From: Syncephalis fuscata
Taxonomy: Eukaryota; Zoopagomycota; Zoopagomycetes; Zoopagales; Piptocephalidaceae
Direction: 5' to 3'
DNA length: 64,000 bases
NCBI GenBank assembly: GCA_025786725.1
Contig: JAHLTZ010000005.1
Span: forward strand, 310,001 to 374,000
Each line of letters opens with the position of its first letter. The stretch's first letter is position 1. A model generated the notes under the pieces. That model was given only the letters and a program-made list of their open reading frames with translations, did not search any database and was not told the origin of the DNA. A program made the position numbers and the translations under genes. Of the stretch, positions 54,601-64,000 are shown piece after piece.

Positions 54601-56442
54601 AGACTATTAACAAAGCCATGGAAGATTCAATACAGCCAATTACACTTATTAGCTGTATTGGCCAGTGGTCTCTATCGATACCATAGCGATTTAGGTGTTA
54701 TGGTAATTGATACGCTATTAGAAGAGATTCGTGTTGGTCTTGAGGTAAGTAGATGAAGTATAAGTATTCAATAATAAGCTAATTAATAAATGTAAATGAA
54801 CTATAAATAGAAAAATCTATTTAGACAAAATCAACGACGTGTATCAGTTGTTCGATATTTGGGAGAATTGTATAATTATCGAATGATTGATTCATCCATT
54901 GTATTTGAGACACTTTATACAATTATTACATTGGGCCATGGTAAGTATACTATTGATGTTAATGATACTATTCTTATTCAATATTCTATAGAAAATGGTA
55001 GACCGGCATGGGGTAGAATCTGTTGGTTAGATTTACCAAATGACTTTTTCCGTGTACGACTATGTTGTGTTCTACTTGATACATGTGGCATCTACTTTAA
55101 CAAAGGGCCATCTAAAGCACGATTAGATGCATTCCTTACCTTCTTCCAGGTAATGATAGCTATAATTGATGTTTATTACGACAACTAGACTATACTAACA
55201 CGAAATAATAGATGTATTGCCTTACTAAGAGTCAAATGCCTATGGATGCCGATTATATGGTGAAGGATCTATACGATGTAAGTTTACTAATATAATATTT
55301 ATTAATGAAATGACAATTAATAATCTACATATACGTCATTAGCTATTAAGGCCACACATGAAGCTACATGCAACCTATGAGGCTGCACAATTGGCAGTTG
55401 ATGAGCTGTTAATGGCAAATCTAAAGGCAGTACAAGGTATATTTATTGCATGTAGTATCTATAAACAACCACTAATCAATAAACTATAGAGGCTACAGGT
55501 GACACATCACAAGTTACCGGTCCTATGGCAGATCCAATTCAGTTGCCGGATAACGAAGAAGAGTATTTGGAAGACGAGGAGGAAGATGACGACGATGAAG
55601 ATGAGGAAGAGAGTGAGCGTTCAGATGAAGATGAAGATGAGGAGGACGATGAAGATGAGGAGGAAGAGGAGGATGAGGATGAGGATGAAGAAGAGCTACC
55701 ACCTGCTGACAATGATGAACATGGCACATTTGTTGATCCTGATGACGATAATGTTGTAGTAGTACTGGGTAGAAAGGATGAGACGAGTATTGATGAAGAG
55801 TTTGAAAAGGAATTCAGTCTTATGATGGCAGAAAGTTTGGAATCTCGTAAATTTGAACGTAAAGCGGGTACATTAGATGTGGCAATTCCCATGCATTTAC
55901 GTGGATGTAAGTGGTGTGACTAACATTTATTGTATACTATGTTAATATTTACTGTACAATTACTATAGCAAATCATGAACCCTTAACCGTTGATACAGTG
56001 ACGCCATCTGATGGACAACATGTATCATTTACGTTATTATTAAAGCGTGGTAATCGACAACAGGTGATTTAAACGAATAGACGGAGATGATGGTACTGAT
56101 TATGCAATTATTTAGACCAAGATAGTGGATGTGCCATCAGATTCAGCCCTAGCTGTTTCTACTCGTCAGAAACAGTCTGCAGAGAAAGAAGAGAAACAAC
56201 GACTAAAACAACTAGTGTTGAACTATGAAGAGAGGGAACAAGCTCAAGAGATGCAATGTAAGATAATTTAAATAGATCATTGTATTACATTTATGATACT
56301 AATACAATCAATATTGCTATTACCCTATGACTAATAACAGCTTTGAAGCGTTCACTGGCCCAACAAGGTGTACATCTAAAGCACTCGGGACATGGACGTA
56401 GCCAGCGTGGCCGATCAAACCCATCACTTTACGAACAATAAC
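51697..56442 (+). CDS. UPF2: Nonsense-mediated mRNA decay factor Upf2/Nmd2
   Basis: Scaffold joining Upf1 and Upf3 in mRNA surveillance. Nineteen exons are traceable, from 51697-51781, 51841-52055 and 52116-52399 to 55490-55906, 55969-56063, 56116-56257 and 56341-56442, all with GT-AG borders. Three MIF4G-type helical domains are recognisable: LDSNLKKNTAFIKKCRASLG (first), the WEDEDSRLFYESTLDLKNAVPAIL linker, the second near 53600-54600, and FFRVRLCCVLLDTCGIYFNKG (third). A highly acidic D/E run (about 55555-55700) precedes the C-terminal Upf1-binding segment FTLLLKRGNRQQ...KQRLKQLVLNYEEREQ. The exon 4/5 junction at 52738/52782 is one base out of phase, probably a lost G in CGTG(G)TAAGT. The start at 51697 follows the family; an in-frame ATG at 51640 exists. 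Confidence 0.95.
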
Positions 56443-56863
56443 CAACCAACCGACCAACCAACCATTTTATGGCTAGCTAGCCACTAGTATATTCTAGTAC
56501 AGCATTGACGTCTATTTAACGGACATAAAACTATTGATTAATTGGTTCAACATCACGCACTGCACTGGTTTGGTCAGAAAGAGTTATTTTTGCCGATGAA
56601 CAGCTATTGATCACTGGAAATTTGATTAGCTATACCAATTAGAAAGCTGTTACACATACATGCATACATATATATACATATATATTGTATTGTATATTAC
56701 ATATATTCGATGCTCAAAAGTGTTGTAGGTAACGATGGGTAAACAAGATTGATGCTATTAATAAATGTCGAGTCATTTTTTATTACAACTATATTGATAT
56801 GATTAATTTTGATTGATTAAGCAAAAGGTTATTGTTAATTATTTGCTATTTGTAAGGATATAT

Positions 56864-59366
56864 TTACTCATCAGTGACTGTAACTATTCTTGGTACTGGT
56901 TGTATTTGTTCAAATCGACTAAGTAGCGTGTTATTATACTATTTAGTAGATATTAATCAGCACAATACCTACCTATAACATTTACCGCACACTTTTCGAG
57001 TAATATCAAGTGATTTGGAGTGTCGCCCAATTCTATCAAATAATAGTTAGACTAATTAGTTACGGATATCATACTTGTAATTAATTAAAACTACAAACAT
57101 TATAGCGCAGCTTGTATTGGTGCATCGCCATTGATACTTGTAGTAAATGTCAAAGTTATGTGTCCGCGATGTCTTTAGTGTTGGATAGATCTTGTTAATA
57201 CGTTGACACCTATTTAATATTATAGAATAGCCATTAATACATGTTTGCCTTTATTTATAGTTACATTAAGTAATTTATATATTTTACTTACCATATACGA
57301 AATATTGGTCCATGATGTGCTTTACAAGTGTGATTAATAACAAAGGTGGCCGCGTGTGTCATCTCATGCACAAGTACTTCAGCAAGTCGTTCTATCATAA
57401 TGTACAACTAAGCAATAGGTTGCTATACCTACGCATAACCATGCCTTACCTGCACTATCAATTACTTTCTCAACTAAGCGAATATATGGTTTTGCCCGAA
57501 CACTGCCATCTTCTTGGGTTTGTCTATTGATAGTATCGTATTAGTTAAGTAATTATTTATAGCGTGTTACCGACGTTTCAAAATGACACCAACCACCGGT
57601 GCGTCGTCCTTTGTTATCCCAGTCAATTACCATGTCGTGCGGTAGTAATTGGTCAAAAATAGTTTGATTAAATATTCGATAAAACTCGCTAACCAAATTG
57701 TCGCGTCGACGTCGAAATTGTAGTCGCGTTAAATTTTGATAAGCCATTAACCAGGATAGATCGTGTTCTTGTGGACGTGATACACTACAAAGTACCCAGG
57801 TAGATGTGATTCGTTTTGGTAATGACTGGCAATAAGTTAAACAGCATCGATTAACGCGGCCATTTTTGGATGTTGTTTCTGTAATTTTTAATGAAATACT
57901 GAAATTTAATTCAATAAATTGATTGTAAGTAAAATGGTTTAAATTCAATTAGTGTCCGCGTTACCTTTCTTCTATTTCATCTTCAGATAGTACAATAGTG
58001 TTATTAAGCTGCTCAGTTACTGATAGTTTAACAGTTAATATCGATCATATAAGTAGATTACTTATGGCACTTACGTAAATCGACTTCTTCTATTTGCTTG
58101 GTTGCTAAAGATGGTGTTATGTTATTTGGCACTATTTCTAATTCCTTACTTGGCGTGGAGCTTGGCGTAAAAAAAGGTGTGGAGCTGGTGGATTCGCAAC
58201 CAGTCGGCACTTTTCCATTATTTTTCACTATTGGACTGTGCAAATGATATTGATCTAATAATTGCGATGGACTTGTTATTGGTGTTTGCCAAATATGCTG
58301 CGGCAGTATATCGTCAGTTATAGTATCTAACTCCGCAGCAAATGAATTGCCACTTTCATTATGGTGATGATGCTCTTGCAAATCCTCTTCATCTTCATCT
58401 TCATCGCTGTCATAGACAATATTTCGACGTCGATGTACAAGTTTTTGGTTATCGATAGGACGTCGTCGAAATACAATACTTGTATCAGATATATAGGTAG
58501 ATTCAAAATTTCCTATACTCAAATTGCTTGTATTATTAGCGATACCTGGCGAACAAATAGCTGGAATATTTGTAACATTGTTGCCAGCCTCTTTCTCAGC
58601 CTCTTCATCACTAGAAGTTATCTGAAGATTTCGTCTGTTTGCACGACCGCCACGTCGCCGTAATATCTGTATTGATTCTTCGTCGTCGCTCTGTTCTAAC
58701 TCCTGCGATGCCAGTATCATAATTTCATTATTACTTGTACATTTACGAATTTGCTTGATTGGAACTGAACAATCAATTGATTGTTGTCTTTCATCCTAAC
58801 AATAATAAAATTATTTTATATTCAATATTTAAATCAATTGCTTACTTGCTCATCATTAATACACAGTGAACGATTTATTAAATTGCAAATGCCACGATCC
58901 TCATTATCTTCACTTTCACTTAATAAAGCAGTTTGATCCACTACTACATTTGATTCGACGTTGGCTAAGGATGGCGCATCTAACAAGTTGGTTTGGCTGC
59001 TTTGCTGTATTAGATAGGCTGGTTGGTTTGTTATTTTGATGCTCAACTTACTTTACTATATCTTCTATTGTCTGCTTAGTCGAATTTTCAGAAATATTGC
59101 ATTGTTGCAAGGGAGGGTCAGAGGTATCTGCGCTATTTAAAGCTATTTCATGTTGGCTATCCTTGTCTTCTGACATACAAACGCGACGCGTTTTGCTCGC
59201 TACTATTTATGGCTTAGATTGAGGAATACGTGTTTATATTGTCATTACCTTCTTGCTGAGTCAAGGCTGTAGGCTTTTGAGATTGGCACAAAATGCCCAA
59301 GAGCTGCTTAGTGTCAGGAAGCTCATCTTCTGAACTTGAGCTTAGCACTATAGAAATGTCATTCAT
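56864..59366 (-). CDS. SprT-like zinc metalloprotease, GCNA/Spartan-type
   Basis: DNA-protein crosslink protease family. The first exon (59249-59366) starts MNDISIVLSSSSEDELPD; IVL followed by SSSSEDE is a SUMO-interacting-motif pattern, as in GCNA. Then comes a long acidic disordered region (exons about 58834-59046 and 58070-58720, with DSDEDEDEED). The SprT domain begins about 57900 (FYRIFNQTIFDQLLP and WDNKGRRTGGWC) and holds the HEMTH zinc site at 57354-57368 followed by HHGPIF. The zinc-ribbon is in later exons: YKYQWRCTNTSC (about 57115-57150), IGRHSKSLDITRKVCGKC (about 56985-57045), then a last exon ending TDE and TAA. Some exon borders in the disordered part are approximate. Convergent with Upf2. 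Confidence 0.85.
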
Positions 59367-59464
59367 TGGTCTGGTAGTAAAATAAAATGAAATGAAATTT
59401 TTGTTTACTTATATTTTTTATTAATAACTCAGTAAATTGTATTGACAAATAAAAATACAAAAAA

Positions 59465-60452
59465 TTACTCAAATATATAAGTTGTAGTTATTCCAGTCAC
59501 ACCGAATCTATTACGAGTAGTTGTTTGATCCTCGATCGATACTTTGGATGTTGTTGTTGGTTTAGTACGTGGTTTTGTTGCCGTATATGATTCAGGTAAC
59601 ATGTGTAGATTGTATATGTTGTTTACAAGTAATGTAGCCGCTATCGCCCTATACTTTTCAATTTAGTACTTTACACGTATGAAAAATTTTAATTTTTACT
59701 TACCAATCAACGATATACAGTAAATCACCATTTTCTTTAATTACCTCGGTTGCATTGATGATAAAACATAACATATTCGATGCAACTACTAATAGCATTG
59801 TAATCACACCGTCTTTTGCCAGTTTTTTCCAACATGCTTCTTGGTATCGTTTATAATGACGATAAATCACCATAAGGAATATTGCAGAAAATATAATATT
59901 GGATGGAAGGTCAAGGGCTATTCGGGCGTATGGAAGATATGATTTGTATTGAATATAGCATCCGTGGATTTCACTATATCGGGAAGTTGATGAATATTGT
60001 ACAATGGTAATGTATATGGGGCCAGGGACAATGATCAGTATAATGCCAATTATTAAAAACCATCTTGGACGGCCACATGCAAGGTAGGCACGTTCAAATA
60101 GTACAACATTTGTGAGTGCTAATGAAAATGTTGCCCCAACTATTATGGCCCAAATTAATATGTGGCAGGATAAGGAACCTAGTGCAAGAGATGGAAAGCC
60201 AATAAGCACAAACAGCATTATACCAGTCAGATTTATAGTTAAGCAGCACCATGGAGCGAGTTTACGCGGATAAGCAGATACTACAAATCCAGCGCGATAA
60301 GCATTTCTTAGGAAAATGGACAGCACTATTATACCAAATAATATTTGGAAATTGATTGCTAGATAGCGTCGCCTTAACGAATCTATTTCATCGCGTGCTT
60401 TCCATACAAAATCTATGCTGTTCAAATTTCCTGACAAATCACCTTCTATCAT
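59465..60452 (-). CDS. Seven-helix membrane protein, tandem family member 1
   Basis: Two exons: 59704-60452 and 59465-59648. Seven hydrophobic segments can be counted: YLAINFQILFGIIVLSIF, PWCCLTINLTGIMLF, WAIIVGATFSLALTNVVLF, WFLIIGIILIIVPGPIYI, a fifth ending YRHYKRY, ITMLLVVASNMLCFII, and a seventh split by the intron after Trp codon TG|G (LLYIVDW joined to RAIAATLLVNNIYNL). The extracellular loop has HGCYIQYKSY. Topology (short outer N-terminus, charged KRYQEACWKKLAKDG third inner loop) fits a GPCR-like receptor; no known class was recognised. The polar tail is Thr-rich. Paralogous to the genes at 61064 and 62719. Confidence 0.8.
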
Positions 60453-61063
60453 GTTATTAATATATGTATAAATTATCTTTGACTGGAAATTATGTATAAT
60501 ATGAGTGTAGACTACAAAAAGAAAGGCCTTGCAGGGCTATTGAAAGTGGGTGCAAGGATAGATTGATGGAAGCAACATGACGCGTGATTGGTATGTAAAC
60601 GGGTTAGGTGCATGCATATCATACAAGATAAATCAGAATGCTGCAAGCTTAGTGGTTAAATCTGACTTAAATACATGTACTAAACGTCTAGTAAAAATCG
60701 AGGCTTTGCATAAGCCGTCGTATTAAATTACAGCATAAACTGAATGCACTTAATATAGTCAAACAGTACAGTTTAAAGTAGATTTTTATTATAAAGATAA
60801 CCAACTAAAAGATTTATGTTTAGTTATGTCCGAATATTATTTTATATCTTGTAACTATTTAAAGCCTATGCTCTATGTATTGTGTAACCTCTGAGTATCA
60901 TTAAGTGCTGGATTTATGGTCTATTCATAACAATACAATTATAGTATTCATATTACATATTATATTTACAAGTGTTAATGAGGCCATGTCAGTATCATTT
61001 ATATAATATTGAAAACCTTTGCCATAGAATCAATGTATTTAATCAGCGTTTGTTGTTATCAAA
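60453..61063. other. Spacer between seven-helix genes 1 and 2
   Basis: Upstream of gene 1 a block with GTAAACGGGTTAGGTGCATGCAT and ACAGAATG-like words recurs upstream of gene 3 (about 63840-63895), showing the promoter was duplicated with the gene. No additional gene. Confidence 0.5.
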
Positions 61064-62050
61064 TCACTCAAACATATAAGTTGTAGTCATGCCTGTCACT
61101 CCAAATTTATTGCGAGTAGTTGTTTGGTTCTCGATCGATACACTGGATGTTGCTGTGGGTTTAGTACGTGATTTTGTAGCCGTGTATGATTCAGGTAACA
61201 TGTGTAGATTGTATGTATTATTTACAAGTAATGTGGCCGTTAATAACCTATACTCTTCGAGTTAATACTTAACACGTATAAAGTGTTTAAAGTTTACTTA
61301 CCAATCAGCAACATACGTTAGATCACTGGTTTCCTTAAATACATTGGTTGCATTGATAATAAAAGATGCTATATTTGATGCAATTATCAATAGCATTGTA
61401 AGCACGCCGTCTTTTGCCAGCTTTTTCCAACATGCTTCTTGGTATCGTTTATACTGACGATAAACCACCATACTAAATATTGCAGAAAATATAATATTAG
61501 GCGGAAGGTCGAGGGATAGCCGAACATATGGAAAATATGATTGATATTTAAAATAACATCCATGTGTTTCATTGTATCTGGGAGTTGATGAGTACCATAC
61601 ATTAATTACGTATGCGGGACCGGAACCACCAACCATTATAGCGCCTAATATTAAAAACCACATTGGACGATTATATGCAAGATAGGCACGTTCAAATAAT
61701 ATAACATTTGTAACTGATGATGAAATTGTCACTCCGGCTATTATAGCCCAACCTAACGTGTTGCAAGATGCGATACCCAGTGCAATAGATGGAAGGGTAA
61801 TAAATACCGACAGTAATACGCCAACTAAATTTATAACTAAACAGCACCATGGTGCGATTTTATGAGGATAATTAGCTACTATATATATAGCTCGATAAGT
61901 ATTTCTTAGAAAAATGACTGCTGCTATTATTGCAAATAATATCTGGTAATTAATTGCCAAATAGCGCCGCCGTAACGAAGCCGTTTCATTGCGTGCCATC
62001 CATACGAAGTCTGTGCTTCCCAAGCCTCCTGACAGGCTATCTTGTGTCAT
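61064..62050 (-). CDS. Seven-helix membrane protein, tandem family member 2
   Basis: Exons 61302-62050 and 61064-61247, with the intron at exactly the same TG|G position as its neighbours. Start MTQDSLSGGLGS; helices correspond one for one with gene 1, and the third inner loop KRYQEACWKKLAKDG is identical. The loop before helix 5 reads HGCYFKYQSYFPY. The tail ends TTTYMFE then TGA. Most different from the other two in helices 1-2 (AIYIVANYPHKIAPWCC). Confidence 0.8.
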
Positions 62051-62718
62051 GTTATTAATATATGAAAGCTAACTTTGAATAAGCAATTATGTATAGTATA
62101 AATACAAACTAATAGAGGAAAAGCATTACAAGGCCATGGAAAGTGGCTACAAAGGATGGGCTGATGGGGGATGACATGATGCATAATTGGCATGCAAACA
62201 GGTTTTAAATGAATTTACATTCTTTATATTAAGTAAAAGCGCCCGCAGACCAATGTTTAGTCTTTGGTTTAAAATATATGTGTTAGGCTTATAGTAAAAG
62301 TAATCACAGGTTTAATTAAATGTAAGTTAGATATTGGTTGCTATTTGTCGCTAACCGAACTAGTTATAAATTTGTTTTACTCACTAATCTATATGCACAA
62401 TAACCTCATATTGCTACTTATGTTTTCCCATTCTATATTAGCTTTAATGTATAATATTATCTTCTTGCAGAGTTGAAGCCACAGAAGTTCAAGATTGGCA
62501 CAAAATATTTAAGAGTTACTCGGTGTTTGGAAGCTCGTATTTTGAGCCTGCGCTTAGTATTATAAAAATATTGTTCGTTGGTTTGACAATAAAATAAAAT
62601 GCTTATAACGTTTTTGCTTATTTGCTTTTATATAAACAATTAATGTATTTCATTAAATAGCTATTCGTACATTTATTAATAGTTCGATAATTAAATTGAC
62701 AAATAAAGATGTAACAAA
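62051..62718. other. Spacer between seven-helix genes 2 and 3
   Basis: Contains the duplicated GCNA-like first-exon fragment described separately (62467-62600). Otherwise AT-rich and gene-free. Confidence 0.5.
62467..62600 (-). pseudogene. Copied fragment of the GCNA/SprT-like gene first exon
   Basis: Matches 59,260-59,395: GATTGGCACAAAAT, a GGAAGCTC...TTTTGAGC run, CTTAGTATTATA and the flanking TTGGT(T/C)TG and AATAAAATAAAATG words align in the same order. In this copy the start codon and SUMO-motif region have decayed and there is no downstream remainder of the gene. It sits downstream of seven-helix gene 3, just as the true exon sits downstream of gene 1. Confidence 0.75.
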
Positions 62719-63704
62719 CTATTCATAAATATAAGTTGTAGTTATTCCAGTCACACCAAATCTATTACGAGTGGTTGTTTGATCCTCGATCGATACCTTG
62801 GATGTTGTTGTTGGTTTATTACGCAGTTTTGTAGTCCCATATGATTGCGGCATCATATGTAAATTGTATATGTTGTTTACAAGTAATGTAGCTGTTATTA
62901 TCCTATATTCCTCGCTTTAGTATTTTACACATAAAGTGTTTCAATTTTTACTTACCAATCAGCAACATACAGTAGGTCACTTGCTTCTTCGAGCATTCTG
63001 GTTGCACCTACAATAAAGCATATTATATTCGATGCAACCACTAATAGCATTGTAAGCGCGCCGTCTTTTGCCAGCTTTTTCCAGCAGTCCTCTTGGTATC
63101 GCTTATAATGACGATAGATCACCATACTAAATATTACAGAAAATATAACATTAAATGGGAGGTCGAGGGATAATCGAACATATGGAAGATATGCTGGATA
63201 CTTAAGATAACATCCATGCATTTCATTGTATCTAGGAGTTGATGAGTACCATACAGTAATTACGTATGCAGGGCCGGAACCACCAATCATTATAATGCCT
63301 AATATTAAAAACCACATTGGGCGATTACATGCAAGATAGGCACGTTCGAATAATACAGCATTTGTAATTGCTGATGAAATTGTCACTCCGGCTATTACAG
63401 CCCAGGCTAACGTGTTGCAAGATGCGATACCCAGTGCAATAGATGGAATACTAATAAATACCGACAGTAGTACGCCAACTAAATTCATAGCTAAGCAGCA
63501 CCATGGAGCGAGTTTACGAGAATAAGCAAATACTACATATCCAGCGCGATAAGTATTTCGTAGTAAAATAAACACCATTATTACACCAAATAATATTTGA
63601 TAATTGATTGCTAGATAGCGTCGCCTTAACGAATCTATTTCATCGCGTGCTTCCCATACAAAGTCTATGCTTCCCAAATCTCCTGACAAATCATTTTTTA
63701 TCAT
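62719..63704 (-). CDS. Seven-helix membrane protein, tandem family member 3
   Basis: Exons 62956-63704 and 62719-62902, intron at the shared TG|G codon. I chose ATG 63704 (MIKNDLSGDLGS) because it aligns with the starts of the two paralogues; an in-frame ATG 45 bp upstream would add a hydrophobic stretch not present in them. The loop HGCYLKYPAYLPY and inner loop KRYQEDCWKKLAKDG are conserved. Closest to gene 1 in the N-terminal half and to gene 2 in helices 3-4, a mosaic that hints at gene conversion. Tail ends TTYIYE then TAG. Confidence 0.8.
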
Positions 63705-64000
63705 GTTATTGATATAGAAACTAACTTTGAATAAAACAGTAATAAACAATATGGATATAGATTAATAGAAGGAAAACGTTACAAGGTTACCGAAAACTGC
63801 CATAAAGGACAAGCTATCAAAAATCTACATGTCGCGTGATTGATATGTAAACAGGTTTAGGCGCATGCATATTATACAGGACAAACAGAATGTTGAAGCC
63901 TAGTGCATAAAATTTGACGTACGATATACATGCAATTTTATGACAAAAGCATAATTATCAATCTGGCTATATTTAATAGCATCCATGCACCTGGAATAGA
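63705..64000. other. Upstream region of seven-helix gene 3
   Basis: Contains the block TGATATGTAAACAGG...GCGCATGCATATTATACAGG shared with the region upstream of gene 1 (about 60,590-60,640). No gene. Confidence 0.5.

Noticed and set aside
55523-55892. Serine- and histidine-rich minus-strand frames within Upf2
   Set aside because: Antisense of the acidic D/E repeat of Upf2.

Overview
The window comes from an AT-rich, intron-dense fungal nuclear genome. Introns are mostly 45-90 nt, start GTAAGT and end in (T)AATAG. The gene content is fungal: a CBM19-type chitin-binding domain, an apparent HAM1-like protein, and fungal-type Cds1, Ost1, Gpi13/PIG-O and Upf2. The style suggests an early-diverging lineage (Zoopagomycota or Mucoromycota grade), but I cannot name a species. 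About 20 single-base frameshifts interrupt otherwise conserved genes, many of them in short homopolymers. This looks like uncorrected assembly indels more than mass pseudogenisation.

Layout. 1-7.9 kb: P5B ATPase (5'-truncated by the window), Mia40, HAM1-like gene. 10.5-15.1 kb: a putative cell-surface protein with a CBM2-like ectodomain and two paralogous small secreted cysteine-rich proteins, one with a CBM19 domain. 16.4-29.6 kb: two aquaglyceroporins and a glycerol kinase (a glycerol uptake and activation set), interleaved with a bHLH factor, a CxxC-less thioredoxin and CDP-diacylglycerol synthase. 29.7-35 kb: EngB/YihA-type GTPase, a signal-peptide-bearing pseudokinase, a small secreted protein and an unknown protein. 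38.1-45.3 kb: PIG-O, the KEOPS subunit Cgi121 and the oligosaccharyltransferase subunit Ost1. 51.7-59.4 kb: the nonsense-mediated decay factor Upf2 and a GCNA/SprT-like protease. 59.4-63.8 kb: three tandem seven-helix membrane proteins.

The main discovery candidate is at 47,764-49,934. A normal signal-peptide exon ending in a dibasic RR site is followed by about 25 tandemly repeated introns (typically 78 nt, unit period 81 nt). Consecutive introns are separated by exactly 3 nt, or twice by 6 nt. Each 3-nt remnant sits between a consensus AG and a consensus GTAAGT. Joined in the phase set by exon 1, the 24 micro-exons stay open, encode a short four-cysteine peptide, and run into a TAA immediately inside the last exon. 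The other two phases hit stops. The gene therefore appears to encode a secreted cysteine peptide almost wholly from single-codon-sized exons.

Elsewhere, a diverged dispersed repeat (three copies), TATA boxes about 130-150 bp upstream of secreted-protein and channel genes, and a copied fragment of the GCNA-like first exon beside the third seven-helix gene are notable. I saw no CRISPR array, rRNA or convincing tRNA.
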